A DNA stretch of 64,000 bases from Plasmodiophora brassicae (lineage: Eukaryota; Endomyxa: Phytomyxea; Phytomyxea; Plasmodiophorida), in contig CP145410.1 in NCBI GenBank assembly GCA_036867785.1, positions 434,001 to 498,000 on the forward strand, in the 5' to 3' direction. The translations under genes were made by a program, and so were the position numbers. Positions 8,747 to 21,294 of the stretch are shown here, piece by piece (position 1 is the first letter of the stretch; each line of letters starts with the position of its first letter). The notes under the pieces were generated by a model. The model searched no databases. It was given only the letters and a program-made list of their open reading frames with translations, and was not told the origin of the DNA.

Positions 8747-11700
8747 TCAGAGGCCTCGATAAATAATGGTGAACTGCAAGAGTACTGTAAGGGCACTGTG
8801 CCCGAGTCCTAAGCGCAAGTATTCATTCAACATGCTAAATAGACATCTTCCAGCGATGCAAACCTGTGAAGTTTTGCAGAGAAGATGAAACATGAATCGT
8901 CCAGCAACTAAGAAGCAAACGTTCAACTCGAAGCGATCGCTTTCGCCCGGTTGTACATTTGAGAGCAGCTGGTTCAATGATCCTATGTCTCCAGATAAGA
9001 AAAATGATAAACCATTACACTCGACCCGGTAGTTCCCCTAACCAATCCACAGCATCGCATCTGAAACGTCTTCGCTAAAGGATCCGCGCGTGGTCTCGAC
9101 ACAGGCACGAACAGATACATCGAACGTCAGTGGGCGTTCACTACGATTCGTTATAGAAATAACGATCTTTCCGAAATCGCCAATCCTAAAACGACGATCA
9201 ATATTCCGAGTGAAGACAGAGGCGCACAGTGACTCCGACGGATAGCAACTGCACGCAGCCGGCGTAGGGCATCGCGTATCACAGAAACGATGCTTTGAGC
9301 AAAGCAGAGATGGAGATATCGGGGCGGACAGCTCAGCCCTATCAAATCGTGAGTGATGCCGTTGCCGCCGAACATCGAGAAAGCACAATACTTCGACATG
9401 CCAGCGAGCGCATTCTTAGGCATTGTCATGAACTACTCATGTCCGCCAAGTATCAGTTCCTTACAATCAGGAGAATACGGGCGGTCCGTACCTGAAAAAC
9501 GAACGGATGAGGAACCAGGTACCGCAAATGTAGAGGAGATATCATGGATTCAGGCAACAGAATAACCCCATGCGTAGACGCAGTCGGCCGAATGACCTGT
9601 TCGTTAGGCAGGTCAGGTTTCATGTTTCCAGTAACGGTCCGTTAACGTTGTACCTTCCATTCGAGATAGATACGATCTAGAATGACTTGCTTGGATTCGG
9701 TAAAAACGGGAGACCCGCAGAAGGGGTTGCCCATCTGCGCAGGATCGCTGCCTGCCAAACTTTAGCTCCCGGCATGTGTCCAAAGGCGTAGTGAGCCACC
9801 TAATTGCGACAGTAGGTGGTCGCGTTCAGGGCCAAACGATTTTCGCCGAATTGGGAAAATCAAACGATTCGTACTCAGCTCTTCGATTCCGCAAATTCTT
9901 TCGGTATCAGATGTGCCTGCGACACCCTTGCATCAGTCCACCCGGTTGCGAAAGACCCTAGCGCAGACGACCATTGTCCATTAGAACGACAGAAAAACTA
10001 CTGTTCGCTGAATTAACAACTTCTACAACAAGCATGCAGTCCTCTGGTCCAAACGTCGAAGCATCTAAACATGAGCTCATATCTGACGAAGGCCCTTCAG
10101 CGCCAGCCGCAACTTCAATGTGGCAGTGACATACACACCTCTGGAGGAATTGCCAGAGACAAAACCTGGTTGTTGAGCGAAAGGATATATTTGCATGGAG
10201 CGCACTGTCAGGCCAAACCGAAATTCAAAGGGAATGTCCAGTTTCTGCGATCGGTATATATCACAAGACATATCTTGCGCGTAAGAAACAGAGAGATGAA
10301 TGATGCCGCTAAGAGAAAAGTGGGTAAAGCGCAAGGAAGCCACATAGCGCATAGCGCCGACCTTTTGAATGTTCTCGTCAGCGCAATCTCAACGTCAAGT
10401 GACTGCCCCGGTTCCAAAGGAAGCTGCCGGTTCACGTGATCCTCATTGAATTCAACGTGTGGAAAAGCTTTGACAATGCATTCAAACAAGCGCAGTTTGC
10501 GTATCAGCGCGCCTTACGGTGATTATTATCGTCTGGTACCACAGATGATCGAAGAACTGTGCCGAGGTCGTTGATCGGGATACTGCTAACATTCCTGACT
10601 TGTACAGGAAGGCGTACGTCCTGCGCATTTAGCTATATAATGGCACGATTCGATTGGTCAAAGAACTGTAGTTTACCTGTCCGAAAAACAAATGTGATGG
10701 CTCTGCTTTACATTTGAGCTCGACTAGTGGTAACGCTTTACATACAGAAATGGATGTGCAGGTTCCTCTGAAGATCATTAAAATGCAGTAAACAGTTCGG
10801 AAGTTGAAATACATTACGTACTGACGGATGAGATGCGCCCAATCAATATTGCATAGACGAACGTTCACTGCTTCGAACTGCAGTGTCCCACACGACTGCG
10901 GTAAGACAGCAAGACGTACAGCGAGACCATTACTATTCGCTGGCAGACGAAAGAGAACCGGGAACGCTTCATACGCTACCCCCGTACATATCAATGACAC
11001 GTTCTCCAAGACAAGTTCTGCACGTCTTTTCAGGCGGGTTCGAAGGAATGTCATAATGCAACCCAGTACTTACCAATTGAAAGGGGATTCTTGAACGTGA
11101 CCTCCGTGTGGAACAACTCATTACACGGCGTCTCGAACGGAACATTACAATCAGCGAGTACGCCTTGTATTCCTGGTCGGAAGAGAAACACATCTTCGAA
11201 AGAGTGATGTCTCGATCTCCGAGGTGTGTTTGTGTCGCGATGACTGTTAACAGATGTCAGATGTAGCCACGACTGGTATGGTGGAAGCAATATACTGCGG
11301 TTGAAATGAAGGAGAATGGGGAACCAGAGAAAACATAGTAAATATAGGAATTCCGTCCATATTGACGATCGTATTAGCAGGCGCGACAAGTGCCAAGGCG
11401 GACAGGTCGGCCACTGTAATAACGACATATCAGAAAACGCTAGCCCGGAAGGACGACTCAACTATACCAAGTTTCCTTTGTTCCGCCCCAGGAAGAGTTG
11501 GCCCTACAGTTTGTAGCAGCATAGCCATGTACGCGCATGCCTTGCGACAATCGTTAATTCCGCGTGCGGACACAACCAACTCTTCAAGAAGCGCCTTTTG
11601 TACGGTTATCCAGCCGTGTGGTATAACTGGACCAGTGCCAGAAAGACCATAGATCGGCATCGCTAACTGCGTCTAACAATCGTATACAGTAAATCGGCAG

Positions 11701-13071
11701 TTGAGGCAAACGACGTTGTTGGTACCAGTCTTAAACAGTGCGCCCACTGGTACGTCTCGCTGAACAGCAACGCCGCCTCGCGAACAAACAAGCCGAACTT
11801 TCGCAAGGCGCCTTGCTGCTGGGATAAAATTGCTGCTTCGATTGCCACTGTGATCTGATCTTGGGGCGAAAGAGCTTCGCATAATTCGTAAGCCCTGCTC
11901 AGGAACCCTGACACAGATTCGCCTGTTAGAAACGGAACATTCGCGAAAGTAGTACAGAAATGCACGAACCTAGTGCATCGATATGAATGCGCCTTTGCTG
12001 CGCCATTCTAGCGAGTCTAAAGTAGGTTTCAATCCGAAGCAATTGGGTGTCCTGTTTTCGCGCATAGTTCCGGATTGCTTTCTCAAGGCGAGCCACGCTG
12101 ACTTCATAGGAAGCGCTTGGCTCGCACGCCAGAATCCCCTCGAGCGCCGCGCCTCGCCACACAAAGTCGCCAGACGATTTCGTGGCTTCGATCGCCGCCT
12201 GGTACAGGTCGCGAGCCTCTGTTACGACTCCAGCAAGCAACCAATGGTCAGCTGAAATTTTCGCAAGCCTACCCTGTTAGAACGATCTTCAACGTCTTGA
12301 AATGGCAATAGATATCTATACATCTCTGACCGGAAGAACCCGTTTGCGCTTGCCAGCATCGAGTTGTATCAGTGGTCTGTCAAGTGGGGTGTGCGGGAAC
12401 TCCTGCATCGAAGACACCGTTCGTGCGCCCTCCATTAGGTTCTGAACGTTGATTTCGGCACACTGTGACCCGACGCAAACAATCATCGACGCTACCTGAC
12501 AGATCGCCACGGTCATATCAAGGACGACAGTGCTCATGTAAAAGTGAAGGTGCTTCTTGTCTGAGTGAGGGAACCTGAACGAACATTAGCTGCACACACT
12601 GTACATAAACGGTCACCAGGTGTACATGATAAGGTCTTTCCTTTCGACGAGGTCTTGCTGAGTGTCTAGCGGCTCAAACGCGAAGCACCTGAATTGTACT
12701 GCCTGGGGAAATCGTTGCTTGACAGCAAGGAACTGCTCATACGCCTTGTCGAGGTCGGGATTCGCCGGGCAGTGCACAATTCCAATAACGGCGCAGATGC
12801 GACGATGCAGGAATAAAGAGTCCCAGTCGGTGCAACGATGGACTTTCGCATCATCGACAAACTCCAATTGCACATATTCGACCTGGCGTTCCGCTTTTCG
12901 GAACACTGTGTCCTGTACCGGCTGCATGCTGTCCTGGTCGATCCTGGAGTTCATCCGGATGGCATCCATGTACCGCTGCCCCTCTTCAGCCGTTGCGGCA
13001 TTGCCTACGGCGACCAGCACGACCTTAATCGAACGGAGCGACGTTGTCCCACTCCACACGTCAATCGTCAT
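8747..13071 (-). CDS. TRAPPC9: TRAPP II tethering complex subunit Trs120/TRAPPC9, many short exons
   Basis: The product is a subunit of TRAPP II, the Golgi tethering complex and Rab11/Ypt31 exchange factor. The start is taken at MTIDVWSGTTSLR (13071); a Met at 13107 is also in frame. Fragments in order match the family: RICAVIGIVHCPANPD near the N-terminus, then KRKRVLP followed by HWLLAGVVTEARDLYQ and GDFVWRGAALEG (the LLAGSPVDA repeat region), then GWITVQKALLEELV, DVFLFRPG, VTFKNPLSI/ELVLENVSL, and near the end LTFDVSVRACVE and FELNVCFLVAGRF. Introns placed exactly are 12575-12625, 12274-12330, 11923-11969, 11667-11725, 11414-11467, 11244-11295 and 11018-11073, all GT-AG and 47-59 nt. At least eight more follow to 8747, where the last exon boundary is uncertain. 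The gene is divergent from the Yos1 gene, which acts in the same ER-Golgi pathway; this may be chance. Confidence 0.85.
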
Positions 13072-13900
13072 CGTCGTCACGCAGACGACGACGACCGGCA
13101 CCGGCAAAAATACTTTCTGCAGATCGCCCTGACTGCATTCCGCGTCGTGCCTCAGCCTGGATCGACCTACCTACACACTGACACGCCAACGCGCCTGACA
13201 GCACTATCACTGAAACGCCTTACTTACGTATTCGTCAGCAGCATACGTTGCCGAATCAAGTTCTAGGCTGCCTGCACTTGTTGGCGTAACCAGTGTCTAT
13301 ATCTGATTAGTTTCCCATTAGTGCAACTCGCACTAAGATTCTACCTCCAGTCGACCGTACACTCAGTGAATTCCCGATTTGCGCCCGTGCGTCAGTAGAA
13401 TGGTTCCTCGTGCCAATGTCATGTGACGTTGGGAGATAAGCCACACCTGGCACCTCCAGGTGGTTGTCTCAAGCACGGAAACCATTTCGATGGTGGCCAG
13501 TACCGTCGTGTGGCGAAATATGATCCCCTTCTGCAGGTAATTGATATTCAGGGTGACATGTGAATAGTGTTACTCAAACTATAGAGTGCGAAGCCTATTG
13601 AAAACCTCAGTGTATCATACACTGGACAGTGAAAACTCCAGACTGATCACTGATCAGTGATCACACAAAGGGCGGACGGCCTCGGTCGGCGTTTGGCCAA
13701 AGGCGTCATTGTCGTCGTCCGGCCACGTTTCCAACGAGCCCACTCGCACTTTTCATGAACGAATGATGGCATCTAGGTGGTGTGAAGAGGGCAAGTCAGT
13801 ACTGCACATATTACGGGACATTGCTGTTGGGTTCGAGATGTGACGACACGGCCTTCGTTCACGACGGCGTTGTGATTTCGCAGAAAGAGTGCGTCGCGCG
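13072..13900. other. Divergent intergenic region TRAPPC9/IER3IP1
   Basis: About 830 bases without a supported gene. It should hold the two promoters. A perfect 20-base palindrome lies at 13644-13663 (listed separately). No TATA-like box is obvious at a fixed distance from either start. Confidence 0.5.
13644..13663. promoter_or_regulatory. Perfect 20-bp palindrome
   Basis: TGATCACTGATCAGTGATCA reads the same on both strands. It lies 238 bases upstream of the Yos1 start and about 570 bases upstream of the TRAPPC9 start. A dimeric transcription factor site is a possible reading, but nothing else supports it. Confidence 0.3.
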
Positions 13901-14253
13901 ATGGCGTTGACGATCTACTCGATCATCAAGGCGTGTGTCCTGTGGACGAACGCCATCGCCGTCCTGAACGAAGCAAGGTTCCTGCGCAAGTGTATGATGT
14001 GTGTGTGGGCGGGGGTGTTTACCGTCTGGTCTGACGATCGGGTGTGCAGACGGGCTGGACCGGCCGACGCCCGAGCATTCTGACGACAGTATCAAGAACC
14101 GCATCATAACTCTATTGTATAGCGCAAGGTTCATCCTTCAAGGTCTGTACCTCGCTCGTGCATGTACAGAAGCCTGTGAATACTGACTGCATGACAGCCC
14201 CGTTGATTGGCGTCAATATCTTTATCATCGTCATTGAGATACTGCTGGGCTAG
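13901..14253 (+). CDS. YOS1: IER3IP1/Yos1 family ER-Golgi transport protein
   Basis: Three tiny exons, 13901-13991, 14050-14142 and 14198-14253, give 79 residues, against about 82 in the human protein. The introns are 58 nt (13992-14049, donor GTATGA) and 55 nt (14143-14197). Exon 1 encodes ALTIYSIIKACVLWTNAIAV then LNEARFLRK, the conserved first membrane segment and the family motif after it. Exon 2 encodes DDSIKNRIITLLYSAR, matching the conserved KNQI-LI-SVR region. Exon 3 encodes APLIGVNIFIIVIEILLG, the C-terminal membrane anchor after the conserved PLI. Yos1 binds Yip1/Yif1 in the ER and COPII vesicles and is needed for ER-Golgi traffic. All splice junctions keep frame and the reading ends at TAG 14251-14253. 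Confidence 0.9.
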
Positions 14254-14799
14254 CCCATTATGTAACCATAACCATACAGTGTGCTTGCTTCGCGTTCTCT
14301 TTGTTCTTTTCTGCTATTTGCAAGCGAACATTCCGTTCCACAGTCTAACGTGTAAGCTGTGATGCGTCGACGACTGTTGCAAGTGAGTCCCATTAGGTCG
14401 CTGTGCATTGCCATAAAACTCAGGAGCCGCTGCCCAAGCGGGCTCTTTAGTTGTTCTGGTGGTGCGCCGTCTATACGACCGCGCCTATTCTTTTCCAGGC
14501 GAACTGCAGAACAACCTCAGTCGTCTCAAAGTCGAGCAAGGCGATATTTGTGTTTCTGTCCGCTCGATCGCTGGAACTCGTCGGCATTCCAGAGGCATAC
14601 CCTTTCGTAATTTCTACCGGCAACCTGGAGGCCTCACACGTGTGACGACGGTATTAATGAAGGTTATCGCAAACGCAATGCATGAGGAATTGGAAACCCT
14701 AAAGAGGTCGCCACATATCATTTGCGTCGTTGGGTTGCTTGCAGTACTGACCAGCAATGTGATGCTGTGAATGAAATTCGCAACGTTAATTCCTGAGCA
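14254..14799. other. Unresolved stretch, small + strand frames
   Basis: Overlapping plus-strand frames between 14359 and 14770 (one with LQNNLSRLKVEQGDICVS, another with SSKAIFVFLSARSLELVG) could be exons of a small gene. The GTGAGT at 14392 is a good donor-like site after a possible MRRRLLQ start. I could not find splices that give a recognisable protein. Confidence 0.2.
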
Positions 14800-16060
14800 T
14801 CATCTTCTGACAAGCCGGGTAACTCTGGCGTACGATAGCACACAGGCCGGGTCGTGTCGGGCGAGTCCCAACGCGCGAGACTTCAGCTCAGTGTAACCGT
14901 TGCCAGTTCGAATCCACCAGAGGACACTGGAAATCGTATACATTAACGCTGAGACGGTGTTGGATGAAATCTGAAGAACATCCAGCAACAGTAAAGACAC
15001 CCATCCTGTCGTCAAGAACGACAGCGGCGGTGGCTAGTACCGGCCCACATATGATGGCTACTAATCCGGCGAACAGAAAAGGGCATGCGAACGCGTTCGC
15101 AGGCCCACAGTACTCCTTTTGCACATAATGACTGATTGCATCGTCAATGCCGAACATCAATGTCATGAAGTACAGCAGGAAAGCGAACTGAAGAGCACCT
15201 CGATCGAACCATTAGTGTGGCAGTACCGAAATACATGGAGACAGCCGTGCTGAAGACCACAACGGCATTGGTTTACGATATCGATCACACACGAACAGGT
15301 TGTTAACAGACGACCCAGCGATAGAGATGCTGTCGCGCTGTGGGTAATTTCTTGCACCGCAGGCGAAGCGCTATGCGCAAAGCAATCGTCTGCATGACTC
15401 CATGAGTTAAGCCGAGGGCTACCTGAACAGCGGAGAGTTAGGCCTCAGGTGTTCCGAAGCTAGTGCGGCAGCGGAATTCGGTTCTTCCATGGTTAGGTAG
15501 ACGATATCTTGGAGCGCACACGAAGCGATGACCAAAGATATCGCTGGGGCAGATATTCAAGCTTAAAGGTCAGGTGACAGCAACATTACCAAGAGGTCGC
15601 CTAAAACCGCTGGTCCAGCAAGGAGCGTTCGGAGCAGAGAGTCCATTGCTGAAGTGTACTTCCACAAGCGTCCCTCTTCAGCCCATGCACGAGGGCAGCA
15701 AAAAGGTTACATCACCATGCGGTTCCCCGGTGGTCCCCCTCCCGAGTACTGAACAGGCCAAACACCATTTGGCTTCGCAATTCGGAATGAGATACGGCAC
15801 ATTCGGTGTTGTATGAACGTAACCGACGGCATGTGACACGAGGCAGCAACACGACAGTATCCTGCGTCCCATTTCCTTGAGCAGGTCGTCGCCAGCCGAC
15901 CCATATATTGCTTCTGCTCGACTGCTTGCGGGGTCGGTCGGCAACCAATGGCGCGGACAGGCCATTCTCCGTCCCCGATGATGCGGAACCACAGACGCTG
16001 TTCGTCAACAGGCGCTTTGGGAATTTCGCTGTTCGTCTGCTGTTTGCGCCGCCGTCGGGA
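14800..16060 (-). CDS. Neurotransmitter:sodium symporter (SLC6)-like stretch, structure unresolved
   Basis: On the minus strand the segment near 15190-15040 reads FAFLLYFMTLMFGIDDAI followed by a hydrophobic helix (FLFAGLVAIICGPVLA). Another frame near 15015 continues TTGWVSLLLLDVLQIS. This order resembles TM8-TM9-TM10 of NSS/SLC6 transporters (FFLMLLTLGLDS, then a helix, then TGGxYxLxLLD). Upstream, a frame near 15900 has ILSCCCLVSHAVG, faintly like the TM1 AVGLGN motif. I could not find a set of introns joining these pieces in frame. The gene may have many small exons like TRAPPC9, or it may be a decayed copy. Limits are approximate. Confidence 0.3.
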
Positions 16061-16223
16061 GTTTGGTGAACCCAGCAAAAAATTCGCTGCAAAACATATG
16101 AAAACGGACCGTGGCGTGCAGCGCGCGGATTGACGGGTAGCTGGCTGTTTTCACGTAGGCACGACGTACGAACATAGGCGTCAGGCTTCCGGGACGGGCC
16201 GTCGAGGTGGCATTTGCGCGCGC

Positions 16224-16231
16224 GCGCCAAA
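16224..16231 (-). promoter_or_regulatory. E2F-like site upstream of ribonucleotide reductase
   Basis: The minus strand reads TTTGGCGC, an exact match to the E2F consensus TTTSSCGC, inside a short CG-alternating run. It is 125 bases upstream of the ATG of the ribonucleotide reductase small-subunit gene. E2F/DP control of RNR genes at the G1/S transition is known in animals, plants and green algae. Binding here is an inference. Confidence 0.45.
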
Positions 16232-16355
16232 TTTCACCCTGGGGGCTGGGCGGGGGTGGTTTAGCGCCGCGGTCGCGGAAACGTCAACTGCTGGCGCTCA
16301 GACGGCGGGCTCTTCGTCATTTGACGTTTTGCCACATCCGACGTCGTTCGAGACC

Positions 16356-17513
16356 ATGTCGTCGGCAGCATCTGCAACCCGCGATGAGTACGATGAGCCC
16401 ATGCTGATGGAGAACCCGAACCGGTTCGTCCTCTTCCCCATCGAGCATTCATCCGTTTGGGAGATGTACAAGAAACATGTCGCATCGTTCTGGACCGCGG
16501 AAGAGATTGACCTGTCGCAAGATCACAAGGATTGGGCGGCGCTTAACGATGACGAGAGACATTTCATCAAGAACGTCCTGGCCTTCTTTGCCGCAAGGTT
16601 TGACTCTCTGACTGTGCCGATTACATCGACGCTGATGTCTGTTATTAGTGATGGTATCGTGTTGGAGAACCTTGGAAGTCGGTTCCTGCGTGAAGTGCAA
16701 TGGCCAGAAGTGCGATGCTTCTATGGATTCCAACTTGCTATGGAGAACATTCACTCGGAGACGTACTCGTTGTTGATCGACACGTATATCAGAAATTCCG
16801 AAGAGAAACAACGGTTGTTCAACGCGATCGAGACGATTCCGTGTGTCCAGAAGAAAGCAAAATGGGCACTGAACTGGATCGGAGACGACTCGACATTCGG
16901 TAGTGTACTTGTGCTGTGAATCGACGCCGCCATCAACTGACAGATGCTTCCTAGCGATCCGGCTTGTGGCGTTCGCAGCAGTCGAAGGCATTTTCTTCAG
17001 CGGATCGTTCTGCTCGATTTTCTGGCTGAAAAAGCGGGGGCTTATGCACGGGTTGTCGTTCAGCAATGAGCTTATATCTCGCGACGAAGGGCTGCATTGC
17101 GATTTTGCCTGTTTGCTGTACTCTATGATAAAGCACAAGCCACCGCAGGACAAGGTACCATCATTCCAATGGCCTGCTTTGTCAAACTGAACGTGATTAT
17201 GTAGGTTCTCGATGTTATAAAGGAAGCTGTTGAGATTGAGAAGGAATTCGTTTGCGATGCGCTACCAGTTGACCTCATTGGCATGAATTCTCTCCTGATG
17301 TCGCAGTACATCGAGTTTGTGGCTGACCGGTTGCTGGCTGCGCTGGGCCTTCCGAAACACTACAAAGTCGAAAACCCGTTCGAGTGGATGGACCTGATCA
17401 GCCTTCAGGGCAAGACGAACTTCTTCGAGAAACGAGTCGGTGAATACCAAAAGGCCGGTGTCATGAACCAAGACCGTTCCCAGCAAGCATTCAGACTGGA
17501 CGCCGACTTCTAG
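16356..17513 (+). CDS. RNR2: Ribonucleoside-diphosphate reductase small subunit (R2)
   Basis: R2 holds the di-iron tyrosyl-radical centre that drives reduction of ribonucleotides to deoxyribonucleotides, paired with the large R1 subunit. Four exons, 16356-16597, 16649-16899, 16955-17154 and 17205-17513, encode 333 residues. The introns are 51, 55 and 50 nt. Family motifs in order are [102 protein letters not shown] and the C-terminal FRLDADF, which matches the R1-binding tail. The carboxylate and His ligands expected from the family (in the EN-HSE, EGI and RDEGLH motifs) are present. The first intron is a multiple of three and stop-free, so unspliced RNA would insert 17 residues. Start chosen at ATG 16356 rather than an upstream TTG. 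An E2F-like site lies upstream. Confidence 0.95.
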
Positions 17514-17649
17514 GCGTCCGTATCGTCAACTCGTCATCCGTAATTCAATACATATTTCCTATTCCCAACGGTTTGCCCGGTGCCTTACTGTCAGACAACC
17601 GAAGTTGCCTGCAGGTCTGAGTGCATAGGTAGAGTTCCTCAACGGTTGG

Positions 17650-19771
<2,122 letters not shown>

Positions 19772-20151
19772 TGAACCGCTGTTGCCGAAACGTCAATCAT
19801 CTATCAACCAAACATTTCTCACGCAAATGGACTCTGGAAGCAATATGAACCCGAGCGCCAACTGACATGGTGCATCGCTGGTTCGCCCACATCTGAACGA
19901 CGACGCCCAGCGTCGACCGCCCCGCACGTTTTTCCCTACTCGTTGACCTTACCTAAATGGTTGCTGCACCGGATTGCCATTCATGTATATCGCTTTGGCA
20001 TCGTTAGCCCCTACAGGCGGGGCGACTGCTTCATGGTCCATACAGGCCAGGCGGCGACTCGATGGAGTACATACCTCCGGTAGCCGCCTGGTCACGGAGT
20101 CCGTGGCTCAAGCAGGTAGTGGCTGCCGGGTGGCACTGACGTCTGCCGACC
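19772..20151. other. Gap FIGNL1-RPB3
   Basis: No coding signal or repeat recognised. It holds the 3' end of FIGNL1 and the RPB3 promoter. Confidence 0.5.
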
Positions 20152-21147
20152 ATGGCGCAGGCACGCAATGCCCAGGTCGAGATCAACGAGATCACGTCGG
20201 ACATGATGACGTTCACGCTGTCTGGCACGGACACGTCGGTCGCCAACGCCCTACGACGGGTCATGATCGCTGAGGTGCCGACCATGGCCATCGACCTGGT
20301 CGAGATTCGCGTCAACACCTCCGTCTGCCACGACGAATTCCTTGCGCATCGGCTAGGCCTGATCCCGCTCATATCTGTCAACGCCGACACGTACAACTAT
20401 ACCAGGGTCAGGTAGAGCCCACTGTTACCATCAGAAGGCTCACGCGTTTGCCACAGGATTGTAAATGTGAAGGCAATTGCTCTGATTGTTCCGTTACCTT
20501 TGAACTTTCTGTCGTCAACACGACGATGGACGACATCAGCGTTACGTCACACGATCTTATTGCTCTCGGTGTGTCTGACGTCCGACCAGTGGACAATCGG
20601 GACACGCCTGACAAGGTTGGTGGCGGCACGTCATCGCATTGCGAAACGAGCTCATTCTGATGGTCTTCTCGTTTGGTCTCAGGTTCTGATTGTTAAACTG
20701 GGACCAAATGAAGAATTATCGCTGACAGCGATTGCCCGGAAAGGAATCGCGAAGGAGCACGCTAAGTGGTCTCCCGTTGCCGTTGCAACCTACCAGTTCG
20801 ATCCGCTCGTTCAGGTCAACTCCTCTCGAATGGACACGTTGAGCGAACTGCAGAAGAAGGAATTTGTTGGCAGCTGCCCGACGAAGGTGTACACTTACGA
20901 GGAACAGCACCGGGTCGTTGTTGTGGAGGAGCCCGGCGCCTGCATGTTCTGTGAACAATGCGTGCGGAAGGCCGAATCGTTCAGCATCAAGGACCTCGTT
21001 AAGATTTCGGTGAAGCCGGGCCGTTTCATATTCAAAGTCGAATCCACGGGCGTCATGCCTCCCGACCAGATTGTGTTCTCTGCGCTCAAGATCCTAGCGG
21101 ACAAGCTCGACGCGGTTGACCATGAACTCGCTCTCGAAGGAGCATAG
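20152..21147 (+). CDS. RPB3: RNA polymerase II subunit RPB3
   Basis: Core subunit of RNA polymerase II, the alpha-like assembly subunit that pairs with RPB11. Exons 20152-20406, 20457-20615 and 20683-21147 (introns 50 and 67 nt) encode 292 residues, near the usual 270-320. Motifs: VEINEITSDMMTFTLSGTD, ANALRRVMIAEVPTMAID, the zinc-site segment with CKCEGNCSDC, GIAKEHAKWSPVAVATYQFD, and FVGSCPTKVYTYEE. The KEHAKWSPV motif and the Cys-rich loop separate RPB3 from the shared Pol I/III subunit AC40, which lacks this Cys arrangement. The C-terminal dimerisation helix (ADKLDAVDHELA) is complete. All junctions keep frame. Confidence 0.92.
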
Positions 21148-21294
21148 TCTATAAATTCGCCATGTATTAACCTATGACTCCCGTTGCGCCAGGTACGCCG
21201 GCCGTTCATGAGGCAGGAACGACCTTCGGGAGTAGAACGTTGCTAAACAATCAGCCCTTAGCATAAAGGGGGAGGGGTCCATATCGGAACCCGT

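Noticed and set aside
14840-14925. Possible tRNA around GTTCGAATCC
   Set aside because: The T-arm stem does not pair and no acceptor stem or anticodon arm can be drawn.
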